Below are positions 21,074 to 31,486 of a DNA stretch of 40,197 bases, one piece after another. Each line of letters begins with the position of its first letter. The first letter of the stretch is position 1. The DNA lies in the NCBI GenBank assembly GCA_902651635.1, contig CACRSC010000034.1, positions 143,987 through 184,183 of the forward strand. The letters are read 5' to 3'. Source of the stretch: Mastigamoeba balamuthi (Eukaryota; Evosea; Mastigamoebida; Mastigamoebidae). A program made the position numbers and the translations under genes. Under the pieces are notes generated by a model that worked only from the letters and a program-made list of their open reading frames with translations, did no database searches and was not told the DNA's origin.

Positions 21074-21790
21074 GGCACCAGAGAGCCAACACCGCATGAA
21101 GACGCCAAAGAATGCACGGACACTGCACGAGCGTCACTGTGTGAGCAGTCGAGCATTGTACTCTCACTGTGCCAAGTGAGCCATGATCCAATTCTTAAGC
21201 GCGTGGTGTGGGGCGTCATCCTCAGACAGCGTAAGCCTGGACATCATTATTCCAAAGCCACCAGGTCCTCCGAGCAGTAGCCGCTGTCGGCCCTTCGAAT
21301 TCCGAATTGGCCGATTAACACGCAACTGCCGCCATCTTTGAGCGTGCGCATCCTGCCAGAAGCCAGCAAGCATCCAGGCGCACACAGCGACCCAATGAGG
21401 ATACCTCGTACTTGACGGACGGTGTGGTCTTTGCTTACCATGCACCACACGCTGTAGATATTTCATTTTGGGTGCCCCAGGCTTGTCACAGCTCAGCATG
21501 TCGCGATTCACCTCCGAGCTATGAACCCGGTTCAGCGCATCAGGGGCACACCCATCTGGCGTGTTCTCGTCATCGTCTAGGCGGGGAAGAGCAGATGGGG
21601 TGGCTCGCAGGCGGCTGACAATTAGGGCGGCCAGTTCTCTCGTGGAATGCGTTTGGTATCTTAGCCCATTTACGTAATCGGTGGGGCTCCGGAAGGGAGA
21701 ATAAGAATGAGGGGGTACAGATAGCGTTCGTATCGTCCCACCACAAGTGGACTAACAAAGTGAAGGCACGTGGTGGCCCGACCATACGAC
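21074..21790. other. intergenic region, no gene supported
   Basis: AT-richer than the genes on each side. A 67-codon minus-strand frame (21247-21450) is uninterrupted but has no recognisable domain and no clear splice partners. One GATATTTC copy lies at 21457. Nothing else is recognised. Confidence 0.4.
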
Positions 21791-23144
21791 ATGGGCGAAG
21801 AATGCCGCGAGTCGCAGACATGCGGGACCAGCGACCAAACATCCTCGCACGCAGAGCACCCGGACAGCGTCGATCTCGTGTGGCGGCTGCAGCGACTTGT
21901 GGGGCCCGCGACGGCCACCGGCGACCCCGAGGGGGAGCAGCAGCAGAACCCCAACTCCAGCGCAACAGAGGAGCCCCAGTCCCTCGGCACCTCCGACCGC
22001 CAGGCCACAGTACACTCACTCAGGCACTGCTGCAGCACCCGCGGCTGACGCGGCCACTCCTCCCCGTCGTTGGCACAGCCGGCGGAAGCTCTCCCGGACT
22101 ACGTGGCCCGAGCGTACAGCGAGGCGAGGAGAACAATTGGTGTGTTTGGCGCCTCTTCCCTCCTCTCCCTCCTCTCTCGCCTCCCTGCTGCTGCGCACGA
22201 CCGACCACAAGTGCGCAGAGGGGTTCGCGACGAGGGCAGAGCCGAGCCAGGAGGCCTGGGCCAGCATCGTCGGCCTCGACGAGGCCAAGCGCGAGCTGCT
22301 CGGGGCCACTGTGCTGCCGCACCAGTTCCCTGCGCTCTTCTCGGGCGGGCGCAGGCCGTGGCGGGGCCTCCTGCTCTACGGCGCGGGCGGCACGGGCAAG
22401 ACGTTCCTCGCGGGCGCGCTGGCGTCGCTGGCCGGCGTCACCGCGCCGGGCATCACGTTCTTCCTGTTCTCCGCCTCGGAGCTCCTGGGAATGCAGCAGC
22501 CCGTCGATGTCGCGCAGGTCCTCCTCGACGTCGCATGCGAGCGCAGGCCCTCGGTGCTGGTCGTCGACAGGGTCGAGGAGCTGCTGAGGCCCATCGACGG
22601 CGGCGCTCCTGTCTCGGCGTGGGCCCGCCGCCTGCAGTGAGACTTCTGCGTTGCGCTGCACAAGGCCCTCCGCGTCGAGGGTCTGCAGGTCATCGGGATC
22701 ACCGCTGCCCCCTGGCAGCTCGACGCCGACGCTCTCCCCTTTTTCGAGAGGCGCGTCCACGTGCCGCTGCCCGACAGGGACGAGCGCAGGCGACTGCTGG
22801 GCACTGCCCTGCGCGCAGAGGAGCTGGCGGCCCTGTCGCCTTCGCTGCTCTACGCGGCTGTGCACCACACCGAGGGCTACACCGCCACCGATGTCCTGGA
22901 GGTGTGCAGGGAGCTCAGGTGGGGGCTCGCGAGCCTGCAGCGCCCTACAACTTCGGAGACACCCGCGGGCAGCGCAGGGCAGTCGGAAGGCTGGGAGCTG
23001 CCAGTGCCCTCGGGCTGCGCCTCGCGGCCGTCGACGGCCGAGCTGCGGCTCCTGCGCACTGCTCTCGTCTGCGCCAGGCCATCGCCCATCTCTCACGAGC
23101 TGTTTTTGATGCGCCGCTGGAGAGAGCGATTCGGAACTGCGTAG
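21791..23144 (+). pseudogene. AAA ATPase relative (meiotic/katanin-Vps4 clade), catalytically degenerate with an in-frame TGA
   Basis: Exons 21791-22009, 22079-22139 and 22219-23144 join to 402 codons including the stop. The AAA module is clear: GLDEAKRELLGATVLPHQFP, Walker A GAGGTGKT (K154), Walker B-like VLVVDR, then ITAAPWQLD, ERRVHVPLPD and a C-terminal RRWRERFG like the closing helix of Vps4/katanin relatives. Family catalytic residues are missing: the Walker B glutamate is arginine (R211), the sensor-1 asparagine is alanine, and the RRRF arginine-finger segment reads LPFF. A TGA at 22638-22640 (residue 234) interrupts the frame, and no intron removes it in phase. TGA is the normal stop of neighbouring genes, so recoding is unlikely. 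It is either a recent pseudogene of an inactive paralogue or a pseudo-ATPase with a sequence error. Confidence 0.75.
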
Positions 23145-23607
23145 GCCGATGACGCAAAGGACAGCGTGTCTTGTCGGCAATAAGAAACCAAATCATTTTT
23201 CTCATCCTCCGTCAGTTCAGTCCTACAGACGTGTCAATACTGAGACGCAAGGAGAAGATTCTGCTTAGTGCAATACTCGTATCGCGCTGAGTGCACCTGC
23301 ACAAATATCTTCCGGGTGGAGATTGCCCGATCCATAGGGAAAATCCGGACGGCGTTGACTGAAAACACCGGCTCACTGGCCGGACGCTATACCTTTCGCC
23401 AGAGGCAGCACCAGGTGCCAGCGCGCTCATATCTGATACACCCACTACCAGTGCACCTCAGGTCCATATCCAGACTTACGGACCGAGTTCAATGACTTCT
23501 CTATTGAGCAAAGACAAGTTCTATATTTAGTCTTCATAGGGGCACTCGTCCCACTACAATATTCACGGGAGCACTCGACCTGCCGCCGACCTCGACGCGC
23601 TGCCCCG
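23145..23607. promoter_or_regulatory. intergenic region upstream of the polytopic membrane protein
   Basis: No gene is supported. It includes AAATATCTTCCGG near 23303, the reverse complement of the GATATTT motif seen upstream of other genes. The sequence is AT-richer than the coding regions. Confidence 0.4.
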
Positions 23608-25209
23608 ATGAGCCCCCGCGCGGACTCCGTGATACTCGTTAAAGATGCGTCGGACAGCAGCTCCTCGTCCTCGGGATCCGGCGCAGACTCGGCAGCCCAC
23701 CCGCCCTGGTCCAAAGTGTTCACCGCGACCGCAGTCACCGCCACCGCCGCCCTGCTCTGCGGGGGCCTTCTCGCCGTCCCAGTCCTCGTGGGCACCGTCC
23801 CCCTGATGCTCTGCAGGTCCGCAGCGGCCACCGCGATCCCCTGCGCCCTCCGTGCCGCACAGTATTCGCGTTCGGTTCCGCTGACACTCTGCACCTGCTA
23901 TTTCCGCCGAATTTCCGTCCGTGTCTCGCGCCACCCAGTGTCGGACAGGTCGAGTGCTTCGCGCCGTACGTGGCGATGGCGACGGTGCTGAACCTGTGCG
24001 TGGCGCTGATCCCCGTCGTCGTCGCGTTTGTGTACTGGGGCCGCCTGCTCGGCCGCCTGCACGAGTGCATCGTCCCGGTGTTCCTCGTGGTCATCACCGC
24101 GTGGACAGTCGGCGGCTACATGGTGTTCCACTCGCGCAGCCTGGTCTGGACGTCTGTCAGCTACGTCATCGTCGCCGGGTGTCTCGTCTGGTGCACCGTC
24201 TCGGCGGCGCGCAAGTTCCCCCTGCGCGTCGTGCTGCTCTTCTACGCGCTGCCAATAGTCAGCATCCTCATCTTCCTGCTGGTCAACGACATGACCCTCG
24301 CTGTGAGCCCCGCCCTGCCCATCTCGACATCCCAGAGTGCTCACAGTGCCCCGCAGAGGTGGTACAACAACACCGACAACAAGTGGATCCGGCTGGTCCT
24401 GCGAACCATCACGAGCCTCTTCTTCTGGCTGCTCATGTTCATCTCCCGTACGCGAGCTCCCCTTCCAGCATTCACGCACGCTCACAGACAGTCCGCCAGG
24501 ATCGACGTCGAGGCACGTGCCGACGGCCAACGGGGTGGTGCCGCTGCCGCTGATCTACCTCGTCTGCCAGATGATCGCCTCGTTCTGGTCCATCTTCATG
24601 ACCTACGGCCTGCAGGCCTGGGAGCTCGTGGCCCCCTTCGGCGCCGTGTTCGCCGCAATCAATCTGCTGTCGCACGAGCTCTGGTGGCAGCGCTGGAGGC
24701 TGGCGGACTTCTTCCTGCGGCGCTGCTGCCACGGGGGCATCAACCCGCGGATGTTCAACTTGCTCTCCGCCGCGTTCTCTGGCGGGCCCACCACCACGTG
24801 GGACACCGCCTACGGCAGGTACTACTCGCAGTGCCTCGTCATCGAGGCCCTGGGGCGGATCGGCAGCGTTCTGGGCGCGGCTGGCCTGTTCGCAGCTCTC
24901 GTGTATGCGCAGGAGGCCGCGAACCTGCAAAACGGGACCGTCCAGGGTGGGTGGGTCGTCTGGGTGATCACCGTGACGATCTACGTCCTCTTCCTGGAGC
25001 TCGTCAGCCTCGCGTACATCGTGGTGCGCAGCACAGTGATCGGCATCCCGTTCCTCGAGTCGTGCGTGCTGCTCGTGTCGGCCGGCGGGTGGCGGGCTGG
25101 GCTTACGAGGTGCCTGGCCATCTGCCTGGCGTGGTTCTCGTTCTACCTGTTCCTGGCATTTAGAGTAAACGGATGGCTCCCAATTATCACAGACTCTTCC
25201 AGTTCATAG
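23608..25209 (+). CDS. polytopic membrane protein of unknown family (about 9-11 helices)
   Basis: Four exons, 23608-23816, 23939-24302, 24357-24447 and 24500-25209, give 457 aa with consistent phases. The fourth exon could also begin a few codons earlier through another CAG; both keep the frame. The short N-terminus is Ser/Asp-rich and soluble. Successive hydrophobic segments include AALLCGGLLAVPVLVGTVPL, NLCVALIPVVVAFVYW, VPVFLVVITAWTVGGYMVF, VSYVIVAGCLVWCTV, VVLLFYALPIVSILIFLLV, SLFFWLLMFI, LIYLVCQMIASFWSIFM, LGAAGLFAALVYA, VITVTIYVLFLELVSLAYI and LAICLAWFSFYLFLAF. No transporter or receptor signature is recognised, so the substrate is unknown. The tail ends in ITDSSSS. Confidence 0.8.
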
Positions 25210-25436
25210 TTCACAACATACACATACGCAAAGACCGCACAGACTGTACAACCCTCTCCACAGTACCTTCGTCGTTCTTCGAGTAACAATGACATATAAT
25301 TATCGATTTCCTTTTTCGCGAGTACGGAAATCGGGAAAGCTATTCGAGCCCCTCTACATAATTAATGTGAACAGTACCAATATGAGGGAAGATAATCGAG
25401 CGAGTCACATCTGTTTCACCTTGTTAAGTTCGTTTC

Positions 25437-27263
25437 TTATTTTGTTGGTTTGCGCAGGATCGTTAGTGAAGGACGGATGGTGCGAATTTCCGTTGCTGTC
25501 CTGCAGTCTTCGTTGTCCAACAGGACACACTGCACGTGCGGACCCAGATTCACCAGTGCCTCAGTGTCCGGCTGGCATCCAGGCAACCCAACTGTCGTAG
25601 CTCTCTGTGCGCCCTTGAGTAGCACACTAAGACCTGCCGATGTTAACCTTCCCAAATCGAAGATCAGTTCATCCAAGTACCCGCACACTGTCGACAGTAA
25701 CAGTGCTCCATCGTCTGTGACACAAGGCATACACAGATTCAACCTGGACAGCCCAGACATCTTGGCGATGCAGGGCACAATGGCCTCCACAACCACATCA
25801 CCATCCGTGTCATCTTCCACCGAGTCGAAGTGGAGTTGCTTCAGAGATGTCGAGTTGTTCAACAGTGCCGATAAGCCACCCACACTGAAACCACTGCAGT
25901 GAAGCACCTCGAGGCTGCGGAGATGAGCAGCTGGCAGCTTTTCCAGCACAGAGTCTGCTACGACAACATGCTCTAGACAAATGCTGGCGAGTTCCACACA
26001 AGCAGTGCCAGTGACAAAGTCCTCTTTCAGCTCGAGGCCTTTCAGTGTGATCGACCGCAGGCAACAGAACAGGGACAGTTCGATTTGGGTGGATGGTTTA
26101 TCGCAGGTATCGATCAATAGGCTAAGCTTCTGGAGGTTCCGGACTGACGCAATGCCAGTTGCCACTTCATCAACGTAGGGATCATCTGACGACAGGAACG
26201 GATTCCAGTGTCTGCCGAGCCGCAGCTTCAGCTCTGAGATACCAGACAGCCCGATGTTGGAGCTGAACTCCTCCTCAGCGAACGAGCCCTCAATGCCCAG
26301 TGTCTCGAGAGAAGGGATCAGCAGCAGTGGCGAGATATCGCAGCCCTCACACGTCACCCGGACAGAGCGGAGCCGCTTGCTGTGCCTGAGCAGTGCAGTG
26401 GCTCCCGCAGTGGAGATCCTGTGGTCGAAGCGCAGCACCTCGAGGGCGGGACACGCACATGCAATGGTCGCGACAGCGCAGTGGTCGCCGTCTTCGTCGT
26501 CCTCGCAGCACTCGTCACACGGCGGCATCACCTTGAGCTTGACGAGGTTCGCGAACGCCCCAGGGATGGCGAACATCGACCGTAGGTCCTCCAGGTAGAG
26601 CAGGTCGGTCACGAGCGACGTGAGAGGCAGTGCACCCCTGTGCTCCGAGGCGAGCAGACCTTCGAGGAAGCCTGTGACATGGTCTGGGTAGCAGTCCATG
26701 AGCTGCGCGTGCTGCAGGCAGTGCCCACAGGCCTGTCCCAGGGCCTTGCAGCCATCTGCGCTCAGCTCACGCGGCTCGCACTCGACAATCGAGAGGCGCC
26801 GGAGTGCTGGACACACGAGAGACAGCGTGAAGAGCGCCTCTTCGGTGACGGTGGAGCGTCCAACAACGATCTCCTGCAGCGAGGCGCCCAGAAACGCGGC
26901 AGCCGAGCACAGGGCCGCGTCGTGCACACTTTGACCTTGACAGAGGCAATGCACGTGAGACACTGTCGAGACCTGCGGAAACGTACAGTCGAGGCTGTGG
27001 ACGGCACCGCGCAGGTGAGCAGCCCTCGCGAGCAGCGCTGCCTGGCGGCTGCTGCGCACGGTGACGCGGCGCCAGAGGAGGGGAGCGGAGCAGAGGCGGT
27101 GCAAGCGGGAGCACGTGCGGGAGAGGCAGCAGAGGTCCCGTGGGCTGAGCAGCACCAGCAGCGACCCCACAACACACTCGTCAGGCACAGTCCCCAGCAG
27201 GTCCACGCCCGCCCCCTGCCACTCGTGGGCCGTGCAGGGACGCTTTGCGGTGCTGGAGGCCAT
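25437..27263 (-). CDS. F-box/leucine-rich-repeat protein, paralogue 1
   Basis: The minus-strand frame starts at ATG 27261-27263 and runs to 25437, giving 608 aa if read through or 591 aa if the 51-nt GT...AG segment 26936-26986 is spliced. The F-box lies near residues 18-65 (DLLGTVPDECVVGSLLVLLS, PRDLCCLSRTCSRLHRLC, LLWRRV), the Skp1-binding domain of SCF ubiquitin ligases. About 500 residues of irregular, cysteine-containing LRRs follow, with repeated LxxL patterns (CPALEVLRFD, IPSLETLGI, LRSLEVLHCSGF, LSRLNLCMP). By family knowledge the LRR domain would select substrates. There is no membrane segment. The preceding 5' flank and 5' exon are nearly identical to those of paralogue 2. Confidence 0.85.
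   Translation of the reverse strand: MASSTAKRPCTAHEWQGAGVDLLGTVPDECVVGSLLVLLSPRDLCCLSRTCSRLHRLCSAPLLWRRVTVRSSRQAALLARAAHLRGAVHSLDCTFPQVSTVSHVHCLCQGQSVHDAALCSAAAFLGASLQEIVVGRSTVTEEALFTLSLVCPALRRLSIVECEPRELSADGCKALGQACGHCLQHAQLMDCYPDHVTGFLEGLLASEHRGALPLTSLVTDLLYLEDLRSMFAIPGAFANLVKLKVMPPCDECCEDDEDGDHCAVATIACACPALEVLRFDHRISTAGATALLRHSKRLRSVRVTCEGCDISPLLLIPSLETLGIEGSFAEEEFSSNIGLSGISELKLRLGRHWNPFLSSDDPYVDEVATGIASVRNLQKLSLLIDTCDKPSTQIELSLFCCLRSITLKGLELKEDFVTGTACVELASICLEHVVVADSVLEKLPAAHLRSLEVLHCSGFSVGGLSALLNNSTSLKQLHFDSVEDDTDGDVVVEAIVPCIAKMSGLSRLNLCMPCVTDDGALLLSTVCGYLDELIFDLGRLTSAGLSVLLKGAQRATTVGLPGCQPDTEALVNLGPHVQCVLLDNEDCRTATEIRTIRPSLTILRKPTK
26936..26986 (-). other. probable 51-nt stopless intron in F-box/LRR paralogue 1
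   Basis: The segment starts GTACGT and ends CAAG on the gene's strand, divides by three and contains no stop, so the frame is open with or without it. The equivalent position in paralogue 2 carries an obligate intron, and removing this segment aligns the flanks exactly (SLDC-QSVHDAALCS against SLDY-RDVHGVALCS). Confidence 0.6.
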
Positions 27264-27600
27264 GGGGCTACGCCGGTGGGCTTTGTGGTGCCGAGTCGCT
27301 TGTTTGTCTGTCGCAAATCCATAATTTACGACACCAGATTCTTCGGGATGAGCCATCACGCCATCCAATTGTAACCCCCTCAGATACACTTCCCTACCGT
27401 TGAACTATAATCCTACGCGATTGTGTTGAGAGGAGAGGCCGAGGATCTGCTCGACAAGAATCTTCTGAACGAGGAGCAGCAATCTCAACACTCACTTTCA
27501 TCCACCAAATCTCGTTTCAACTGCAAGCAGCATTCCAAAGTATTTTTGGATCAGCTTATTTGTTGGGAACCAAAACCCGCCGCTCGCAGGAAGCTCGGTA
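27264..27600. other. intergenic spacer between F-box/LRR paralogues 1 and 2
   Basis: It holds the promoter of paralogue 1 and the 3' flank of paralogue 2. Its first roughly 50 bp are conserved with the matching position upstream of paralogue 2 (TTTGTGGTGCCGAGTCGCTT in both). No further gene seen. Confidence 0.5.
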
Positions 27601-29423
27601 TCACTCGTGATCAAACTGGATGCCTGGACGAACAACGCGCAGACGAGCTTCGACACGTGAGTCCACCTTATCCAAGAAGAGGCGCTGCACACGAGGCCCC
27701 AAATCCAGGAGTGTACCGATGTCTGGCTGCACCTCATACAACCCAATGGCCGTTGCTCTCTGCGCGCCCTTGAGCAGTGCGCTGAGACCCACCGGTGTCA
27801 ACCGCGGCATCCCCACTTGCAGCTCATCCAATTGACTGCACGCCGTCGCCAGCAGCGCGGCCCCGTCATCTGTGACGTCGGGTAGAAAGAGAAGCAACGT
27901 GGACAGCCATGCCATCTTGGCGACACCGGGTGCAATGGCCTCCACAATATCGTCACCACGCATGCCATCTTCCAGCGAGTTCAGCTCGAACTGCTTCAGA
28001 CGGGTTGAGTGGTCCAACAATACGGCAAGCCCACCCGCGCTGAAACCACTGCAGTAACGCACCTCGAGGCATTGGAGATGAGCAGCTGGCAGCCTTGCCA
28101 GCACTGCGTCCGATACGCTGATTAACCCAAGGCGGATGCTCGTGAGGGCAGAGCAAGCAGTGCCAGTGACAAAGGCCTCTGTGAGTTCGAGGCAATGCAT
28201 CACGATCGACTGCAGAGGACAGCACTTGGCCAGCTCGGAATGAACGGGTGGGTATCCCGGGGCATTAACCACCAGACCGAGCTTCTTGAGGCTTCGAACA
28301 GAAGCAATACCAGCTGCAAGCCCAGCAAACGTCTCTGGCGGTAGTTCGCCTCTGTGGAGCTGCAGCTTCAACTCAGTGAGAGCAGACAGCCCAAGGCGAG
28401 CAATGAACTTCTCACTGATGAACCAGTCATCAAGGACGAGTGTCTCGAGAGAAGGGATCAACAGCAGTGGCGCGATATCTGCATCGGCAGAGGACAGACG
28501 GACAGAGCGAAGCCGCTTGCAGTGGGTGGAGAGGGTGAGGGCCCCCCTGGTGGTGATTGCCATGTCAAGGCGCAGTACCTCGAGGGCGGGGCACGCAGTT
28601 GCAATGGCCGCGACTATTGACTCCTCATCGCTGTCCCTGATGTCGCCCTGGCAGCGCACGATGATCTTGAGCATGACGAGGTTAGAGAACGCACCAGAGC
28701 GGACGACTTCGAGGCGAAACAGGGATCTGATGTGGGCTGGTGTGAGAGAGCCAGCGACGAGAGACTCAAGAGGCAGAGCCCCGGTGTGCACTGAGCCCAG
28801 CAGATCATCGAGGAGTCCTCTGACAGCCCCTGCGCAGCAGTCTTTGATCTTAACGTGCCTCAGGCAGTGCCCACAGGCCCGTGCCAGGGCTTTGCAGCCA
28901 TAGGGGCTCAGCTCTGGGCACTCGACGAAGGAGAGGCGCTGGAGCCCAGGGCACGTGAGGGCCAGCGTGCAGAGCGCCTCTTCGGTGACCACGGAGTGGT
29001 CGACAACAATCTCCTGCAGCAAAGGGCCCAGGAACGCGGCAGCCGAGCACAGAGCCACGCCGTGCACGTCGCGGTCTGCACAGCACTCGCGGTCTGCCAG
29101 AATGAGTAGAATGAGTCGAAATGGACACAGTTACTCAGATCCGTACAGTCGAGGCTGTGGACGGCACCGCGCAGGTGGGCGGCCCTCGTGAGCAGCGCTG
29201 CCTGGCGGCTGCTGCGCACGGCGACGCGGCGCCAGAGGAGGGGAGCGGAGCAGAGGCGGTGCAAGCGGGAGCACGTGCGGGAGAGGCAGCAGAGGTCCCG
29301 TGGGCTGAGCAGCACCAGCAGCGACCCCACAACACACTCGTAGGGCACAGTCCCCAGCAGGTCCACGCCCGCCTCCTGCCACTCGTGGGCCGTGCAGGGA
29401 CGCTTTGTGGTGGTGGGGTCCAT
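27601..29423 (-). CDS. F-box/leucine-rich-repeat protein, paralogue 2
   Basis: Two minus-strand exons, 29147-29423 (ATG 29421-29423, MDPTTTKRPCTAHEWQEAG) and 27601-29075, give 583 aa. The intron (29076-29146) starts GTACGG. A second in-frame acceptor 18 nt upstream (exon from 29093) would add six residues; the 29075 acceptor matches paralogue 1 in length. The F-box exon is almost identical to that of paralogue 1 (about 7 differences in 240 nt). The LRR part is far more diverged, by eye roughly 55-60% at the protein level, with clear LRR units (CPALEVLRLDMAI, IPSLETLVLDDW, LQCLEVRYCSGF). Expected role as for paralogue 1: an SCF substrate adaptor. It probably arose by tandem duplication. Confidence 0.85.
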
Positions 29424-29790
29424 GGGGGGGTGCGCCGGTGGGCTTTGTGGTGCCGAGTCGCTTGTTTTGTGTCTGTCACAAATCCAAAAAACGGACTTCA
29501 GAGATTCTTCGGGGGTGCGGAGGTAAACTGGGGAATCATCGAAAATCCCTATCCTTTGAGATAACATTATCTTGGACTGAAATCTGGAGGTTTGCAGATG
29601 GAGACGATCGATAGAGGATAAGGCGATTTACAATTCTTGTCACTACCACCGATTCTCGTCTGACACGTGGCTCCTCTGATTTCCCTCGCTACATCATCCC
29701 ACGCGTGCTGGAACTTCCGAAATCTCCTCACCCGACAATTTGAGCCGAGAGTTGGACGCCGATTACACAATTACAACGAGGGTTGTTTCT
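29424..29790. other. intergenic spacer between paralogue 2 and pseudogene copy 3
   Basis: It contains the conserved 5' flank of paralogue 2 and AT-rich sequence after it. No coding signature. Confidence 0.45.
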
Positions 29791-30786
29791 TTACTCGTCT
29801 TGGATCACATCTGGATTGCACAGGTGCAGGCCAATGGTCGTTTCCATTTGTTCTCCCTTGAGCAGCACACTCACACCCGGTGCTGTCACCATGGGCATCA
29901 TCACATGCAACTCATCCAAATTTCTGCACACAGTAGCCAGTGGGTTCACCACAGCATCTGTAGTTTCGGGCAGCCATAGAGACAACTTGGACAGCCCAGA
30001 CATCTTGGCGATGCAGGGCACAATGGCCTCCACAAGCCTGTTCCCACCAGGTGCCCCTTCAAAAATGCTGAGCTGCTTCAGATTGGCCGCAGAATCGATC
30101 GCCAGGCGAAACAGAGAACTGATGTCATCAGTGGACAGAGAATCTGTGACAAGTGATTCGAGGGGCAGAGCTCCAGTGTGACGTGAGCCCAGCAGACCCT
30201 CCAAACAACCTTTGGTAGCAGCAGCAGAGCAGCCCTTAACTGGACGTACCGCAGGCAGAGCCCACAAGCCCGTGCCAAGGTCTTGCAGCCCTGGGAGTTA
30301 AGGTCGGAGCACCACTGGAAGGTCAGTATCTCGATCGCATAGGAGAGCCAGCGAGTCAAGCCCCTCTTCAGTGGCAATGATGTCGTCGACAACGAGCTCT
30401 CGCAGCGAAGGGCTCAGAAACGCCGCTGCAGTGCACAGAGCAACGTCGTGCATGGCCCCGCCTGCGAGATGCAGAATTAGAGGTGAGATGAGGCCACATA
30501 AGCAACTCAGCAAAGGGATGCACAAACTAGGCTATGGACAGCACCTCACAGGTGTGCGGCCCTCAAGAGCAGTGCTGGCTGGCGGCTGCCCTGAGCGGTG
30601 ACGCGGTGCCAGAGGAGGGGAGCAGAGCAGAATCGGTGCAAGCGGGAGCACGTGCGGGAGAGGCAACAGAGGTCCCGTGGGCTGAGCAGCGACCCCACAA
30701 CACACTCGTCAGGCACAGCCCCCAGCAGGTCCACGCCCGCTCCCTGCCACTCGTGGGCCGTGCAGGGACGCTTTGCGGTGCTGGAA
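29791..30786 (-). pseudogene. F-box/LRR paralogue 3, pseudogene
   Basis: This copy is broken many times. The position of the ATG used by paralogue 1 is mutated (30786 region reads GTGTTTCC instead of ATGGCCTCC). The F-box exon is recognisable (DLLGAVPDECVVGSLL then SPRDLCCLSRTCSRLHRFC) but has lost 12 nt, and a TGA replaces an arginine codon near 30553, where the others read HLRGAVHSL. Frame changes occur between 30,290 and 30,480. Most of the LRR region is deleted: a segment near FRLAIDSAANLKQLSIFEG joins what are early and late repeats in the intact copies. The last 80 codons, with AIVPCIAKMSGLSKLSLWLP, resemble paralogue 1 more than paralogue 2. It is not expected to make a functional protein. 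Confidence 0.85.
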
Positions 30787-31005
30787 ACACCACGTTGCGG
30801 ATTCAGGGCAACTCCCAAATCTCTACACACCCGAACCGTGAAACCGAGAGTCACGGGGGCCCCAGTGACCGCTCAGATAGGAGTCGATGACCCGACTGAC
30901 TCGGCCGAGCCATATCGGCTGTGACGTGACAGAAAGATACACGGGCCGTGTCCGGAACTGCTCCAGACACTCCAAAAATTGGGCCGTTTGCAACACACTA
31001 ACCCA

Positions 31006-31486
31006 ATGGCAAGGACGATAAAGCTGTCAAACTCACGTCCAGGTTGGCACAAAATTGCGTCCACCTCAACCCACATCCTGTCGCGCTCATGCAGACGAGG
31101 ATCAGGCAGGAAGCCGACGCCCGAGGCAGCGGCTGGTCTCTGAATCCGGGGTCGTGGGAGGACTCCAAGCTACGCACAGCTTCACAGGGACCCACGTGCG
31201 GGGAGAGGGAGCCCCCAGGACCACTTCCACCGAGCTGCGGAGGAGGCTGCTCGAGGAGCACGACCCAGTTGCACGTGCGCTGGTGGCTGTGGCTGTGCTG
31301 GCAGAATCGGGAGCTCTCACCCAACAGACGAAGGAGTCAATCAGAGACTGCGTCCTGGAGGACAAGAGCTCTGCACCCAGGGTTGTGGCCAGTGCCCTCG
31401 GGGCATTCCTGCGAATGGGTGACATCACAGAGCTCGCAGACTCGTTTGAGGGCATCACGAGGCTGTACGTGAATGCACCCGTGTGA
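31006..31486 (+). CDS. small helical protein, unknown
   Basis: The proposed model is exon 31006-31036 (MARTIKLSNS) joined to 31095-31486, giving 140 aa in phase. The well supported part is the last 85 residues (LRRRLLEEHDPVARALVAVA, QTKESIRDCVLEDKSS, VASALGAFLRMGDITELAD, ending RLYVNAPV), which have strong coding bias and helical-repeat character like an ARM/HEAT or MIF4G fragment. The 5' part is uncertain; a start at a later, in-frame codon is possible. It lies in the short space between the F-box pseudogene and the converging coiled-coil gene. No family is recognised. Confidence 0.55.

Noticed and set aside
22638-22640. TGA as selenocysteine or reassigned codon in the AAA gene
   Set aside because: TGA ends several clear genes here, the position is not a cysteine or redox site in the family, and no selenocysteine hairpin was identified.
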